NCBI RefSeq assembly: GCF_034313845.1 | Contig: NZ_JAVIWN010000003.1 | DNA: 64,000 nt | Reading direction: 5' to 3' (one strand) | Source of the DNA: Actimicrobium sp034313845 | GTDB taxonomy: Bacteria; Pseudomonadota; Gammaproteobacteria; Burkholderiales; Burkholderiaceae_D | Part shown: piece by piece, positions 27,474-36,467 of the stretch | Layout: each line of letters begins with the position of its first letter | Position numbering within the stretch: the first letter of the stretch is position 1 | Translations under genes and position numbers: made by a program | The notes under the pieces: model-generated | What the model was told of the DNA's origin: nothing | What the model saw: the letters and a program-made list of their open reading frames with translations, nothing else | The model's database searches: none

Positions 27474-28439
27474 TCAGTCCATGCCTGGCACGGCCCGCAA
27501 ACCGGTCACTGATTGCAATGCGGCATTCCAGTCGGCCAGAAAGCGCGGCATGCCGAAGCGTTGGCGGGCACGTCGCTGCGCGCCGCGTCCGAGCGCGAAG
27601 GCATAGTGGGGATTGTCCAGCAGCTCCTGCATGTGCGCGGCGAGTTTGTCGAGATCTGTCTCGACGTAACCCGATACGCCGTTCTGGATCAGGCTCGCCA
27701 TTTCGCCGGTCGCCAGTCCGATTACCGGTATGCCGCTCATCATGGCAGCGATCACACCGGGATCAAGCGTGTGACTGCGTGCCGGATGGAACAGGAAGCG
27801 GTAGTGGACTGCCTTGGCAGGGAGTTGCAGCGGCGCGCAGTGCGCATGTTCCAGCGTGGCCGGGGTGAGGGTTGGCACGACTTCGAGCGGTATGCGCTGG
27901 CATAGTTGCTGGTAAATATCGCTGCCCGGTTGGTGCTTCGACTCGCTGCCGGATTGTGACCACTGCATCGTGCCGAGTACCACGCCGCATTGGCGTTCGC
28001 CGCTGTAGTCGAGATCGGCAGAGGCCGCCACGCCGTGGTTGATCACACGGATTGTTTGTCGGCCGTTGTCCCACATCAAGGCATTGTAGGAAGTGACATG
28101 CACCAGCAGGACATCCGGGTCTTCCACCGGATGGCGCGCACCGGCCTCGTCGTTGGCGGGCGCAGCATGTTCGACATAGATACGCGGCAGGCGGCGCTGC
28201 GTGGGGCTCAGGTAGCGGTGCTGCTCTTCCAGATACTGATCGCGCCGATGAAACAGGATGCAGTCGAATTGGGTTGTACGGGCCTGTTCTGCGGGTAAAG
28301 GATGGATGTTGCTGCCATACGGCCAGTCGGCACATGGCATTGCCGAATCCGTCATCAGATAAAACTGATGGGGTAGCTGGCTTAGCGCATGCAGATAGTG
28401 GCCATGTGCCTGCCAGGTAAGAATACGCAGTGGACGCAT
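27474..28439 (-). CDS. Glycosyltransferase, GT4-like
   Basis: A 321-residue soluble protein. The N-terminal half (RILTWQAHGHYLHAL) and the C-terminal nucleotide-sugar part (HTLDPGVIAAMMSGIPVIGLATGEMASLIQNGVSGYVETDLDKLAAHMQELL region) match GT-B retaining glycosyltransferases. The acceptor is unknown and no polysaccharide operon surrounds it. It ends 40 bases before tal and may be cotranscribed with it. Confidence 0.75.
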   Translation of the reverse strand: MRPLRILTWQAHGHYLHALSQLPHQFYLMTDSAMPCADWPYGSNIHPLPAEQARTTQFDCILFHRRDQYLEEQHRYLSPTQRRLPRIYVEHAAPANDEAGARHPVEDPDVLLVHVTSYNALMWDNGRQTIRVINHGVAASADLDYSGERQCGVVLGTMQWSQSGSESKHQPGSDIYQQLCQRIPLEVVPTLTPATLEHAHCAPLQLPAKAVHYRFLFHPARSHTLDPGVIAAMMSGIPVIGLATGEMASLIQNGVSGYVETDLDKLAAHMQELLDNPHYAFALGRGAQRRARQRFGMPRFLADWNAALQSVTGLRAVPGMD

Positions 28440-28759
28440 GCGGAAGACGCTTTCTCAAACGTGGCGAAGTTGAAGTCAGAATCCGGGAGCTTAGAGCGAT
28501 ACCGATCACGTTGTTTGTGTTGGCGCAATCGTTGTGCAAGTTGCTCGCACCGTCTGTCGCGTTCCCGCTGCACACTTCAAGTCGCTTGCATTCGCGTGAT
28601 GTCAACGGAAGTGAATTTAATCGGAACTTCGTGCGATCAGTGGGTTCAATTTAGGGCGTAGGGCGCTGATGGGCCAGCTGTCGCGCTGAGGACGTGTGTT
28701 CCATGCAAGCAGCCGTCCCCGGCATTTTTGTTTATTTCTTTTTCATTTTGGAGAGCACT
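28440..28759. other. Intergenic region between glycosyltransferase and hsp20
   Basis: A 320-base divergent region that must hold promoters for both flanking genes. No recognisable sigma-32 promoter, hairpin or small gene stands out to the eye. Confidence 0.5.
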
Positions 28760-29578
28760 ATGTCAGAGCAAAATGGTTCGATGCAACTTAGTGGTGATCT
28801 TGGACAGTCCCGGTCATCTTCTTCCGGCTCCTCCTCTGGTGGCTTGCCGCCGGTCCCGTTTGCACAAACGTGGGCGCAACCGGCACGCATGCTGTCGCAA
28901 CTGTCGAGCGCGTTCGGACAGATGCCGGTGCGTATGCTTGAACAGGAGGCGAGCATGATGCAAAGATCGTTCGTGTCATCGAACAACTGGTTGCCGAATG
29001 TATTGAACGTGTGGGAAGAGCCGTTCGTGATGTTGCGCAAGCTGTCGGAAGATATGGATCAGTTCGTTAGTCGATTAATGCAGGGACCGTTTGCTGAATC
29101 GGGCCAGAAGCACCTGATCGGAAAGCATCAATGGACCCCGACAGTCGATATGTCACAACTCGCGAACGAGATCGTGATCCGTGCCGATTTGCCAGGATTA
29201 ACCCGTTCCGATGTCAAATTGCAGTTGCACGACGACAGCCTGACCATCGAAGGCGAGCGACACGCGGAAAGCAGGCAGCAAGGGGAAGGCTATCATCGGG
29301 TCGAGCGGGTGCAGGGGCGTTTTTTCCGTTCGATTCCGTTGCCTGACGGGATTGATGCGCCCTCCGTCCATGCCAGCATGCGCGATGGTGTGCTGGAAAT
29401 CACTGTGCCGCTGAAACATCGGGAGCAAGGTGTGAAGCTGGAGATACGCGACAGGAGCGAAGAAGAGCAGGGTGAACACGCCGCATCACGCCGCGAGTTG
29501 CCGCTGTCGCAGTCCCAGCCACCGCAGCCTCAGCGTCAGAATGCTGGCGCGGCTAGTCGTGCCGAAGTGAAAGCCTGA
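28760..29578 (+). CDS. Hsp20/alpha-crystallin small heat-shock protein
   Basis: A 272-residue chaperone, longer than most. The ATG at 28760 follows GGAG. Residues 1-130 form a Ser/Gly-rich then Met-rich helical N-terminal arm; the alpha-crystallin domain is at about 130-230 (PTVDMSQLANEIVIRADLPG, LTIEGERHAES, GRFFRSIPLPDGID, DGVLEITVPL). The tail is Gln/Pro-rich. Such proteins hold unfolding proteins for refolding. It converges with cheA; a hairpin separates them. Confidence 0.9.
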   Translation: MSEQNGSMQLSGDLGQSRSSSSGSSSGGLPPVPFAQTWAQPARMLSQLSSAFGQMPVRMLEQEASMMQRSFVSSNNWLPNVLNVWEEPFVMLRKLSEDMDQFVSRLMQGPFAESGQKHLIGKHQWTPTVDMSQLANEIVIRADLPGLTRSDVKLQLHDDSLTIEGERHAESRQQGEGYHRVERVQGRFFRSIPLPDGIDAPSVHASMRDGVLEITVPLKHREQGVKLEIRDRSEEEQGEHAASRRELPLSQSQPPQPQRQNAGAASRAEVKA

Positions 29579-29600
29579 CAGGGAGCGTCTAGCCAATGGT

Positions 29601-29632
29601 GCGGAGCGGGTTGGTTGCCGAACCCGCTCCGC
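29601..29632. terminator. Hairpin between convergent hsp20 and cheA
   Basis: GCGGAGCGGGTT (29601-29612) and AACCCGCTCCGC (29621-29632) pair perfectly over 12 bp with an 8-base loop. No T-run follows, so factor-independent termination is not certain, but position between two convergent genes fits a bidirectional stop. Confidence 0.6.
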
Positions 29633-29638
29633 CTGCCC

Positions 29639-31465
29639 TCAGGCGGCGAGTCTGCCGCCGGTCTTGCAGCCATCAAGCAGGAAGGATAGCCCGACCACGA
29701 GGACCAGTTCTCCTTCTGCCGAACGCGCAGTACCTGTGATGCCTTGGACCGATAGCGCAGTCAACGGCTTGATGACCATCTCTGCCGTGCCCTCGACTTT
29801 CTCTACGGCGAGAATGTACGGGCTTGGCGCGGCGATCACGATACCGACCCGTTCCGGGCCCGGCGTGTAGCCGAGGATGGCGGCCAGCGAACGCACTGGT
29901 AGCGGTTGTCCCTGGTCGCGCAGCACCGGTGCTCCGCCGACTTCCATGTAGGTTTCCGGCAATTCAACGACACGTTGCACCACCGCCATCGGCATGGCCA
30001 GCGCAGCATCGGCGGTGCGTACCAGCATGGTAGGCACAATCGATAACTCGATCGGCAGGCGAATCGAAAACCGTGTGCCGTTGCCGAGTGCCGAATCAAT
30101 GCTGATCGCGCCACGATGTTTTTCGACCGCCGTCTTGACGACATCCATACCGACGCCGCGCCCCGACACACTGGAGGCAACATCCTTGGTCGAGAAGCCC
30201 GGCAGGAAAACCAATTGGTAGGCTTCCTGATCGGTTTGCGCAGCGCTCTCGGTAATCAGACCTTTCGAAATCGCCTTGCGACGCAGTTCGGCCGCGTTGA
30301 GGCCTTTGCCGTCATCGCCCAGCACGATCATCACGCTGTTGGCTTCCTGCCAGGCTTTCAATGAAATGATGGCGCGCGCCGATTTGCCCAGCGCAGCCCG
30401 GTCGCCCGCACTTTCGATACCGTGGTCAAGCGCGTTGCGCAACATGTGGACCAGCGGGTCGTAAAGACTATCAACCACCACCCGGTCGACTTCGGTTTCC
30501 GCGCCTTCGATGACCAGTTCGACATCCTTGCCAAGGTCCTTGGCCAGTTCGCGCACCAGTCGTGGAAATTTCTGGAACAGTCGGCCGACCGGTTGCATCC
30601 GCGTCGACAGGGTTGCCCGTTGCAATTCGGTCGAGTAACGTGAAGCCCGGGTGAGGGTTTCGGTCAGGCTGGCCATTAACGCCGTGGCAGCCCCATCGAA
30701 TTTGAATTGCTGCAGTTTTTCCAGCAGCACACTGGCCTGGTTGGCTGCCTGCACCGACTCGCCCGCCACTTCCAGCAGCGCATCAAGCTTGACGGCGTCG
30801 ACGCGGATGCTGTCTTCCTTGATCGACACTACCGGCGCTCTTTCGCCGGTAGCGGCGCTGGTCAAGGGGGCGATCGCCGCCGCCGATGCGACCGCTGCAG
30901 CGTGCGCCTGCACGGACAAGCTGGCGACAGCCGGTGCCGCGCCGGGGACGATTGCCGCGTACAGCGCATCCCAGTCCAGCATGCCATCGCTACCTGTTGT
31001 GGCGGCGGCTTCCGTTGTTGCCGCAACGACGATGGTGACGGCGGCAGTGGCAGCAGCGGCAGGGACAGCGACCTCGGTCACTTTTCCTTCAATTGCCTGA
31101 GTGAGGATGTCTTCGAGTGCCGCCGGCATCGCCGACAGGCTTTCCGGGCTCGCGCCATTGGCCAGTTCGGTCAATTGGTCGGCGACGAAGCCGCTGGCCT
31201 GTAACGCTGCTTCGATGGCCAGCGGCGTGACCGGTGCCGCGCCGGTACGCAAGGCGTCGAATAGGTTTTCGGTCAGGTGACAGGCCGATACCATTGCCGG
31301 CAGACTCATGAATCCGGCACCACCCTTGATTGTATGGAACGAGCGGAATACGGCGTTGAGCGTTTCCTTGTCGTTCGGTCGTCGCTCCAGTGTCAGCAGG
31401 TGCTCTTCCACGTTAGTCGCCAGTTCCAGCGCCTCGATCACGAAATCCCTCAGCATCTCTTCCAT
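29639..31465 (-). CDS. cheA: CheA-type chemotaxis histidine kinase
   Basis: A 608-residue kinase. Order: HPt domain at about 1-105 with phospho-His44 in FHTIKGGAGF; an Ala-rich linker at about 125-215; a dimerisation helix pair (about 218-290); HATPase with MLRNALDHGIES, GDDGKGLN and SGRGVGMDVV; and a CheW-like receptor-coupling domain from about 475. A folded P2 domain for CheY binding is not evident; the Ala-rich linker takes its place. Its ATG overlaps the cheZ stop by one base. Confidence 0.9.
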   Translation of the reverse strand: MEEMLRDFVIEALELATNVEEHLLTLERRPNDKETLNAVFRSFHTIKGGAGFMSLPAMVSACHLTENLFDALRTGAAPVTPLAIEAALQASGFVADQLTELANGASPESLSAMPAALEDILTQAIEGKVTEVAVPAAAATAAVTIVVAATTEAAATTGSDGMLDWDALYAAIVPGAAPAVASLSVQAHAAAVASAAAIAPLTSAATGERAPVVSIKEDSIRVDAVKLDALLEVAGESVQAANQASVLLEKLQQFKFDGAATALMASLTETLTRASRYSTELQRATLSTRMQPVGRLFQKFPRLVRELAKDLGKDVELVIEGAETEVDRVVVDSLYDPLVHMLRNALDHGIESAGDRAALGKSARAIISLKAWQEANSVMIVLGDDGKGLNAAELRRKAISKGLITESAAQTDQEAYQLVFLPGFSTKDVASSVSGRGVGMDVVKTAVEKHRGAISIDSALGNGTRFSIRLPIELSIVPTMLVRTADAALAMPMAVVQRVVELPETYMEVGGAPVLRDQGQPLPVRSLAAILGYTPGPERVGIVIAAPSPYILAVEKVEGTAEMVIKPLTALSVQGITGTARSAEGELVLVVGLSFLLDGCKTGGRLAA

Positions 31466-32235
31466 CAGAAGCCCAACCCATCCAGGAGGCTGTCGACATC
31501 GTCCTGTTGCATCGCGATACCGACTGCCGCCGGGCCTTGCATCAGGTCACTTTCTTTTTCTTCGTTGCGTTCCTTGAGCAGTTCGGGCGGGGCGTTGTCA
31601 CGCAGCAGTTGCGCCAGCTCGATTTCGACTTTCTGGGTGATGATCACGATTTTTTTGATCAGCTGACCGGTGATGTCCTGGAAGTCCTGCGCCATCATGA
31701 TTTCCAGCAGGCGGGCTTTTTCAGTGTCGGTATTGGTTAGCACGATGCCGGCGAAGCTGCGCGAGTCGGCGGCCAGCACCTTGAACTCGTCGACGCTGAG
31801 CTTGCCGTCATACAGCTGGGTCCAGCGGCTGTCCATGTCTCTGGCTTGCTTGGCCAGTTCGTCTTGCGCAGGCATGCCTTCGTCGATCGTGTTGAGGACT
31901 TTATTGGCGGCCTGTTCGGTCAGTGTCGCGATGTATTCGAGACGGTCCTGGGCGTCGGTAATCTGCGACGTGGCAGCGTGCAGCGTGCGGTCGTAGCCCA
32001 GTTCGCGCAGCGAGTCGTGCAGCAGACGGACAATGCCGCCCAGTCGCTCGAACATCGGGTTGTCGGAAGTCCTGGCTGTTGCTGCGTCATGCGGCTGTCG
32101 CCGTTCTGTGTGTTCCTGCTCTGGAGGGGTGCTTTCCGGCGTGGCCGGTGGCCTGGCGGCGGTATCTGGTTCTGCAAAGGTGGCAGTCCTCTGTGCGGCT
32201 ACTTCTTCGAACAGCGCATCGAAATCATCTGACAT
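31465..32235 (-). CDS. cheZ: CheZ protein phosphatase
   Basis: A 256-residue protein that dephosphorylates CheY-P. The first 60 residues are Pro/Thr-rich and disordered in appearance, then follow the long hairpin helices (LGGIVRLLHDSLRELGYDR, DAQDRLEYIATLTEQAANKVLN) and the catalytic segment AQDFQDITGQLIKKI containing the conserved Asp and Gln. The C-terminal peptide QQDDVDSLLDGLGF is the CheY-binding tail. The start at 32235 is preferred since the upstream in-frame extension has no CheZ character. It overlaps cheA by one base. No other che genes are nearby. Confidence 0.92.
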   Translation of the reverse strand: MSDDFDALFEEVAAQRTATFAEPDTAARPPATPESTPPEQEHTERRQPHDAATARTSDNPMFERLGGIVRLLHDSLRELGYDRTLHAATSQITDAQDRLEYIATLTEQAANKVLNTIDEGMPAQDELAKQARDMDSRWTQLYDGKLSVDEFKVLAADSRSFAGIVLTNTDTEKARLLEIMMAQDFQDITGQLIKKIVIITQKVEIELAQLLRDNAPPELLKERNEEKESDLMQGPAAVGIAMQQDDVDSLLDGLGF

Positions 32236-32488
32236 GGCTGGTACTTCCCTGATTAGTGATGCATTCAATAGTGTGCGGCAGCCGATGGTGCTGCCGGTAT
32301 CCGGACCATCATGCGCGGCAGTGGCGCAGTCGCCATGCACATGGATGCCCTGATGATACCCAATATCTGTGAGGGAAAGCCATGGATTGGACACAAAACA
32401 ATTACACGAGGGTAATTTCGTGCTTTTGTCCACATTGCCAATCTGTAAGGCCTCGATTGACGTTGTTCTTCTCAAACGACTACACTGG

Positions 32489-32690
32489 CGACGTTTTGGT
32501 GCCCGCGCGTCGTCTCCGACGCGCAGTTAAACGGGAAACACGCGTTCATCACGAACAGGCGTGTGCTGCCCCCGCAACGGTAAACAAGCGCAGATTGATT
32601 TCTGCCGGCCGCATGTTACGCCACTGTGCAACAAGCATGGGAAGGTGATGCGGTTCGACTTGTGAGCCCGGATACCGGCCAGGACAGGTG
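32489..32690 (+). ncRNA. Cobalamin riboswitch
   Basis: The leader before the receptor gene holds the conserved cobalamin-aptamer segments in order: TTTTGGTGCC at 32494, GTTAAACGGGAAAC near 32526, TGCTGCCCCCGCAACGGTAA near 32563, GCCACTG near 32620, GGGAAGGTGATGCGG near 32639, and the B12 box AGCCCGGATACCGGCC at 32665-32680. It should shut off btuBCD expression when adenosylcobalamin is plentiful. It lies 253 bases from the divergent cheZ start. Confidence 0.95.
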
Positions 32691-32783
32691 GTGGTGTGAT
32701 GCCCGGATAATCCGGCTTTGTGCTGCTGATTAACCGCGCCTGCGGGGAAGCTGGCGTGGTGCTCCCTTGCCTGATTGTCTTCC

Positions 32784-34679
32784 ATGTCTATTTTTATTCG
32801 TTCCCATTCCCGCGTCTCCGCTCGGGCGCTGACGGCTGTTTCGTTCGTTTCGCTAGCTTCCGTTGCTGGCAACGCGCTGGCTGAAAACACGATGCCACCT
32901 GTCGTCGTCACTGCTGCCCGCATCGAACAAAGCCAGGCTGATGCCTTGCCACACACCACGGTCATTTCCAGCGACACCATCCGCAACAGCCAGGCCATCG
33001 ATGTGCCGACGCTGCTGCGCAATGAGGCCGGCTTGCAATTTACCCAGAGTGGCGGGCCGGGTCAGCTGGCGTCTTTTTTTCTGCGCGGTGCCTCGCCTAG
33101 CCAGACCCTGATCCTGATTGATGGCGTGCCAGTTCGGCGCGAAGGATTCTCCGGTTCGGCTGCGCTCGAGCACATCCTGCCGGAACAGATCGACCACATC
33201 GAAATCGTCCGTGGCAACGTGTCGGCGATTTATGGCTCCGGTGCCATCGGCGGCGTGATCCAGATTTTTACCCGGCAAGGCAATCGCACGCCGGTTATCG
33301 GCGCGTCCGTCGAAGCCGGTTCGCGTGGCACCATCAAGGTCACCGGTGACCTCGCCGGACAGAGTGACGGCACGCGCTATGCAGTGTCGGCGTCGCGTTT
33401 CAGGACCGATGGTTTTTCGGCGATGAACACGACGCAATTTCCGAACGAAAATCCGAACAAGAATGGCTACGACAACACCAGCGCGTCGGTCTCGCTGTCG
33501 CAGCAATGGGCCAAAGGGCACGAAGCGGGTATCCGCCTGTATGCCAACGAAGGCAATTTCACCTACGACGGTGGCGGCTTCGGCGCACCAACTGACCTCA
33601 ACAAGGGCACTTCCAGGCAGCAATCGCTGGCGCTGTTTTCGCGTGACAAGCTGACGTCAGCCTGGACCTCCAACCTGACGGTATCGCAAACCCGCACCAG
33701 CAATCGCGATATCTCGATCAGTGCTTACGGTTACGACAGCCTGTACGACAGCACCGCCAACCTGCTGCAATGGAACAATGAATTTGCGCTCGCGCCGGAC
33801 TGGACCCTGACCGCCGGTGCCGACTTCGGCCACGAAAAAGCCAACGTCACCAACAACGATGGTTTCAGCATCATGCGCAATGCGCCATCGCGCTCGACCG
33901 CCAGCGTCTTCGCCGGCGTCAGTGGCAAGATCGATGCGCATCAGTTGCAGGTCAATGCACGTCACGATCAGGTCGACGGCTCCGGCTCGAAGACCACCGG
34001 TTATCTTGGCTATGGTTATGTGCTGACGCCAGCATTGAAACTGGTGGCCAGCGCGTCGACGGCATTCAATGCGCCGACACTGGCGCAAGTCTATGACCCC
34101 GACAACGGCAATATCAATCTGAAGCCCGAAACCTCACGCTCGGTCGAGGCCGGTGCGCAATATGCGGTAGCCGGCACGCTGGTGCGTGCCACGGTCTTCA
34201 AGACCCGTACCAAAGACCAGTTCGGGATTGATCCGGACAATTGCTTTAGCGGTGCCTACCTGTTCGGTTGCCCGACCTTCAACATCGCCCAGGCCACCAA
34301 TCGCGGGTTTGAACTCAGCGCCAGCGGCCAACTGGCCAGCGTTGATCTGAAAACCAGCCTGACGTTGCAAGAGCCCGTCAACGACGCGACCCATCAGATT
34401 CTGATCCGTCGTGCCCGCACGCTCGCTTCGGTCTCTGCGGCACAAGCCTTTGGCGCACTGCGGGTCGGTGCCGACGTCCAGTACAGCGGCAACCGCAACG
34501 ATGGCAGCAACGCGCTGGGCGGCTACGTGCTGGCCAACCTGAACGCACGGTATGCGTTGTCGAAATCGGTCTCGCTGTTCGCCCGGGTCGACAACCTGTT
34601 TGACCGCAACTACCAGACCGCGTACGGCTACAACCAGCCACCACGCGGTGTGTTCGCCGGCCTGCGCTGGCAGCAGTGA
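32784..34679 (+). CDS. btuB: TonB-dependent cobalamin receptor, BtuB-like
   Basis: A 631-residue outer-membrane receptor. The signal peptide ends ALA-ENTMPPVVVTAARIEQ, where VVVTAAR is the TonB box. The plug domain includes QSGGPGQLASFFLRGASPSQTLILIDGVPV. The barrel ends DRNYQTAYGYNQPPRGVFAGLRW, typical of BtuB. The riboswitch upstream and btuCD downstream fix the ligand as a corrinoid. The ATG at 32784 is used; a TTG 9 bases earlier is less likely. Confidence 0.93.
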   Translation: MSIFIRSHSRVSARALTAVSFVSLASVAGNALAENTMPPVVVTAARIEQSQADALPHTTVISSDTIRNSQAIDVPTLLRNEAGLQFTQSGGPGQLASFFLRGASPSQTLILIDGVPVRREGFSGSAALEHILPEQIDHIEIVRGNVSAIYGSGAIGGVIQIFTRQGNRTPVIGASVEAGSRGTIKVTGDLAGQSDGTRYAVSASRFRTDGFSAMNTTQFPNENPNKNGYDNTSASVSLSQQWAKGHEAGIRLYANEGNFTYDGGGFGAPTDLNKGTSRQQSLALFSRDKLTSAWTSNLTVSQTRTSNRDISISAYGYDSLYDSTANLLQWNNEFALAPDWTLTAGADFGHEKANVTNNDGFSIMRNAPSRSTASVFAGVSGKIDAHQLQVNARHDQVDGSGSKTTGYLGYGYVLTPALKLVASASTAFNAPTLAQVYDPDNGNINLKPETSRSVEAGAQYAVAGTLVRATVFKTRTKDQFGIDPDNCFSGAYLFGCPTFNIAQATNRGFELSASGQLASVDLKTSLTLQEPVNDATHQILIRRARTLASVSAAQAFGALRVGADVQYSGNRNDGSNALGGYVLANLNARYALSKSVSLFARVDNLFDRNYQTAYGYNQPPRGVFAGLRWQQ

Positions 34680-34699
34680 GGTCGCAGTGAAAGTGCTCA

Positions 34700-35668
34700 G
34701 TGCGTAACGGCTCGCAGCGTGCCTGGCTAATCCTGGTGCCGATGGCAGCCCTGGCTGCCTTGGCCTTGGGGTTGGCGGTTGCCTGCGGCAGCACGGGCTG
34801 CTTTTCCGGCTCGGCCGATATCCTGTGGGCCTTGCGCCTGCCGCGTGCGCTGTCGGCGTTCGCGGTGGGGGGCTTGCTGGCGCTGGCTGGTGCATTGATG
34901 CAAGTCTTGCTGCGCAATCCGCTGGCCGATCCGTATGTGCTGGGTGTCTCCGGCGGCGCGGCGGCGGGCGCGATGACGGCGATGTTGCTGGCACCGGCGG
35001 CGCTGCTGGCCTGGAGCGCGCATCTCGGTGCGCTGGCCGGTGCGCTGCTGGCGACCGGTTTGTTGTTTGGCCTGGCCCGTGGTGCATTGCTGCACCTGTC
35101 GGGCAGTATTTCCGGAATTCGTTTGATCCTGACCGGCGTGATGATCGCCGCCGGTTTTGGTGCCTGCATGACTCTGATCCTGACGCTGGCACCGGACGCC
35201 CGCTTGCGCGGGATGATCTTCTGGCTGATGGGCGACCTCGAGAATAATTTGCTGTACGCGCCGGCCTGTATCGCGCTGCTGCTGGCGCTGGTCTGGGCGT
35301 GGTCCAACGCGGCGCAGCTCAATGTGCTTGCGCATGGCGACGCCGCCGCACAGTTGCTTGGCGTGCCGGTGCTGCGCTTGCGCGCCGTGACCTTGCTGGT
35401 GGCCTCGGTCGCGACTGCTGCTGCCGTGGCGGTGGCCGGCACGATCGGTTTTGTCGGACTGGTCGTGCCGCATGCGTTGCGCCTGCTGTTGGGCAACGAC
35501 CAGCGTTTGCTGTTGCCGGCCTGCGCGCTCGGTGGCGGGATGGCGCTGGTGCTGGCCGATTTGCTGGCACGCACCGTCGTTGCACCGACCCAGTTGCCGG
35601 TCGGCGTGATTACTGCGCTGATCGGTGTGCCGGTATTTCTGTTCCTGCTGCAACGGGGGCGCGCATGA
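34700..35668 (+). CDS. btuC: Vitamin B12 ABC permease
   Basis: A 322-residue FecCD-type permease starting at GTG, 20 bases after btuB. It has about ten hydrophobic segments and the motifs RLPRALSAFAVGGLLALAGALMQ, NPLADPYVLGVSGGAA and GTIGFVGLVVPH, all standard for BtuC. It forms the membrane channel with BtuD. It overlaps btuD by 4 bases. Confidence 0.92.
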   Translation: MRNGSQRAWLILVPMAALAALALGLAVACGSTGCFSGSADILWALRLPRALSAFAVGGLLALAGALMQVLLRNPLADPYVLGVSGGAAAGAMTAMLLAPAALLAWSAHLGALAGALLATGLLFGLARGALLHLSGSISGIRLILTGVMIAAGFGACMTLILTLAPDARLRGMIFWLMGDLENNLLYAPACIALLLALVWAWSNAAQLNVLAHGDAAAQLLGVPVLRLRAVTLLVASVATAAAVAVAGTIGFVGLVVPHALRLLLGNDQRLLLPACALGGGMALVLADLLARTVVAPTQLPVGVITALIGVPVFLFLLQRGRA

Positions 35669-36423
35669 AGTGTTTGCGCACCGACCAGCTCGGCATCACG
35701 CGAGGCGGGCGTGCCCTGATTCACGACTTGAACTGGCAAGTCAGTCCGGGCCAGTTCTGGTGCGTGCTCGGTCGCAATGGTGTGGGCAAGACCAGTTTGC
35801 TGCATACGCTCGCCGGCTTGCTGCGGCCATCCGCCGGGCGGGTGCTCATCGATGAGGTCGCCTTGCCGGCGATCCCGGCATTGGCGCTGGCCCGTTTGCG
35901 TGGGCTGATGCCACAGCAGCATGTCGACGCGTTTTCGATGTCGGTGCTCGAGACCGTGCTGATCGGTCGCACGCCGTATCGCATGGGCCGCGGCTGGGAT
36001 ACCGATGCAGATATCGCCACCGCGCACGCGGCGCTGGCCAGTGTCGATCTGGGCAATCGGGCTGGCAGCGATGTACTGCAGTTATCCGGCGGCGAGCGTC
36101 AGCGGGTGGCGCTGGCGACGTTGCTGGTGCAGGCACCGGATATCCTGTTGCTTGATGAGCCAACCGCGCATCAGGATGTTGCGCACCAGCTGGCGATGCT
36201 GGGCCTGATTCGCCAGCTTAGCGCCCTGCATGCCGTCGTGATGAACTGCCATGACATCAATCTGGCCGCACGTTTTGCGACTCATGTGCTGGTGCTGGGA
36301 GACGGCTGCAGCTGGAGCGGTCCGGTTGACGAGGTGCTGCTGCCCGCGGTGCTTGAGCCGGCTTTTGGTTGCGCGTTTCGGGTGCTGGAGGGACAAGGGA
36401 TGCGCAGCTTTGTGGCGGGGTAG
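35665..36423 (+). CDS. btuD: Vitamin B12 ABC ATPase
   Basis: A 252-residue ATPase. Walker A GRNGVGKTS (near 36-44), signature LSGGERQR, Walker B ILLLDEP, and an H-loop in NCHDIN. The ATG at 35665 overlaps the btuC stop; the frame is open upstream but only as a shadow of btuC. A GTGCAAT palindromic repeat starts 1 base after the stop, between this and the convergent chemoreceptor. Confidence 0.92.
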   Translation: MKCLRTDQLGITRGGRALIHDLNWQVSPGQFWCVLGRNGVGKTSLLHTLAGLLRPSAGRVLIDEVALPAIPALALARLRGLMPQQHVDAFSMSVLETVLIGRTPYRMGRGWDTDADIATAHAALASVDLGNRAGSDVLQLSGGERQRVALATLLVQAPDILLLDEPTAHQDVAHQLAMLGLIRQLSALHAVVMNCHDINLAARFATHVLVLGDGCSWSGPVDEVLLPAVLEPAFGCAFRVLEGQGMRSFVAG

Positions 36424-36450
36424 GGTGCAATAACCGAAGGGCATTGCACC
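36424..36450. repeat. GTGCAAT-family palindromic repeat, copy 4
   Basis: Core GGTGCAAT-AACCGAAGGGC-ATTGCACC follows the btuD stop directly and precedes the stop of the convergent chemoreceptor by 18 bases. It could act as a bidirectional mRNA end. Confidence 0.85.
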
Positions 36451-36467
36451 GAACACGTTCCGGTCGC

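Noticed and set aside
34378..36027. 549-codon open frame on the minus strand
   Set aside because: It covers the end of btuB, all of btuC and the start of btuD, which have family motifs; composition is Ala/Arg/Pro-rich without any domain.
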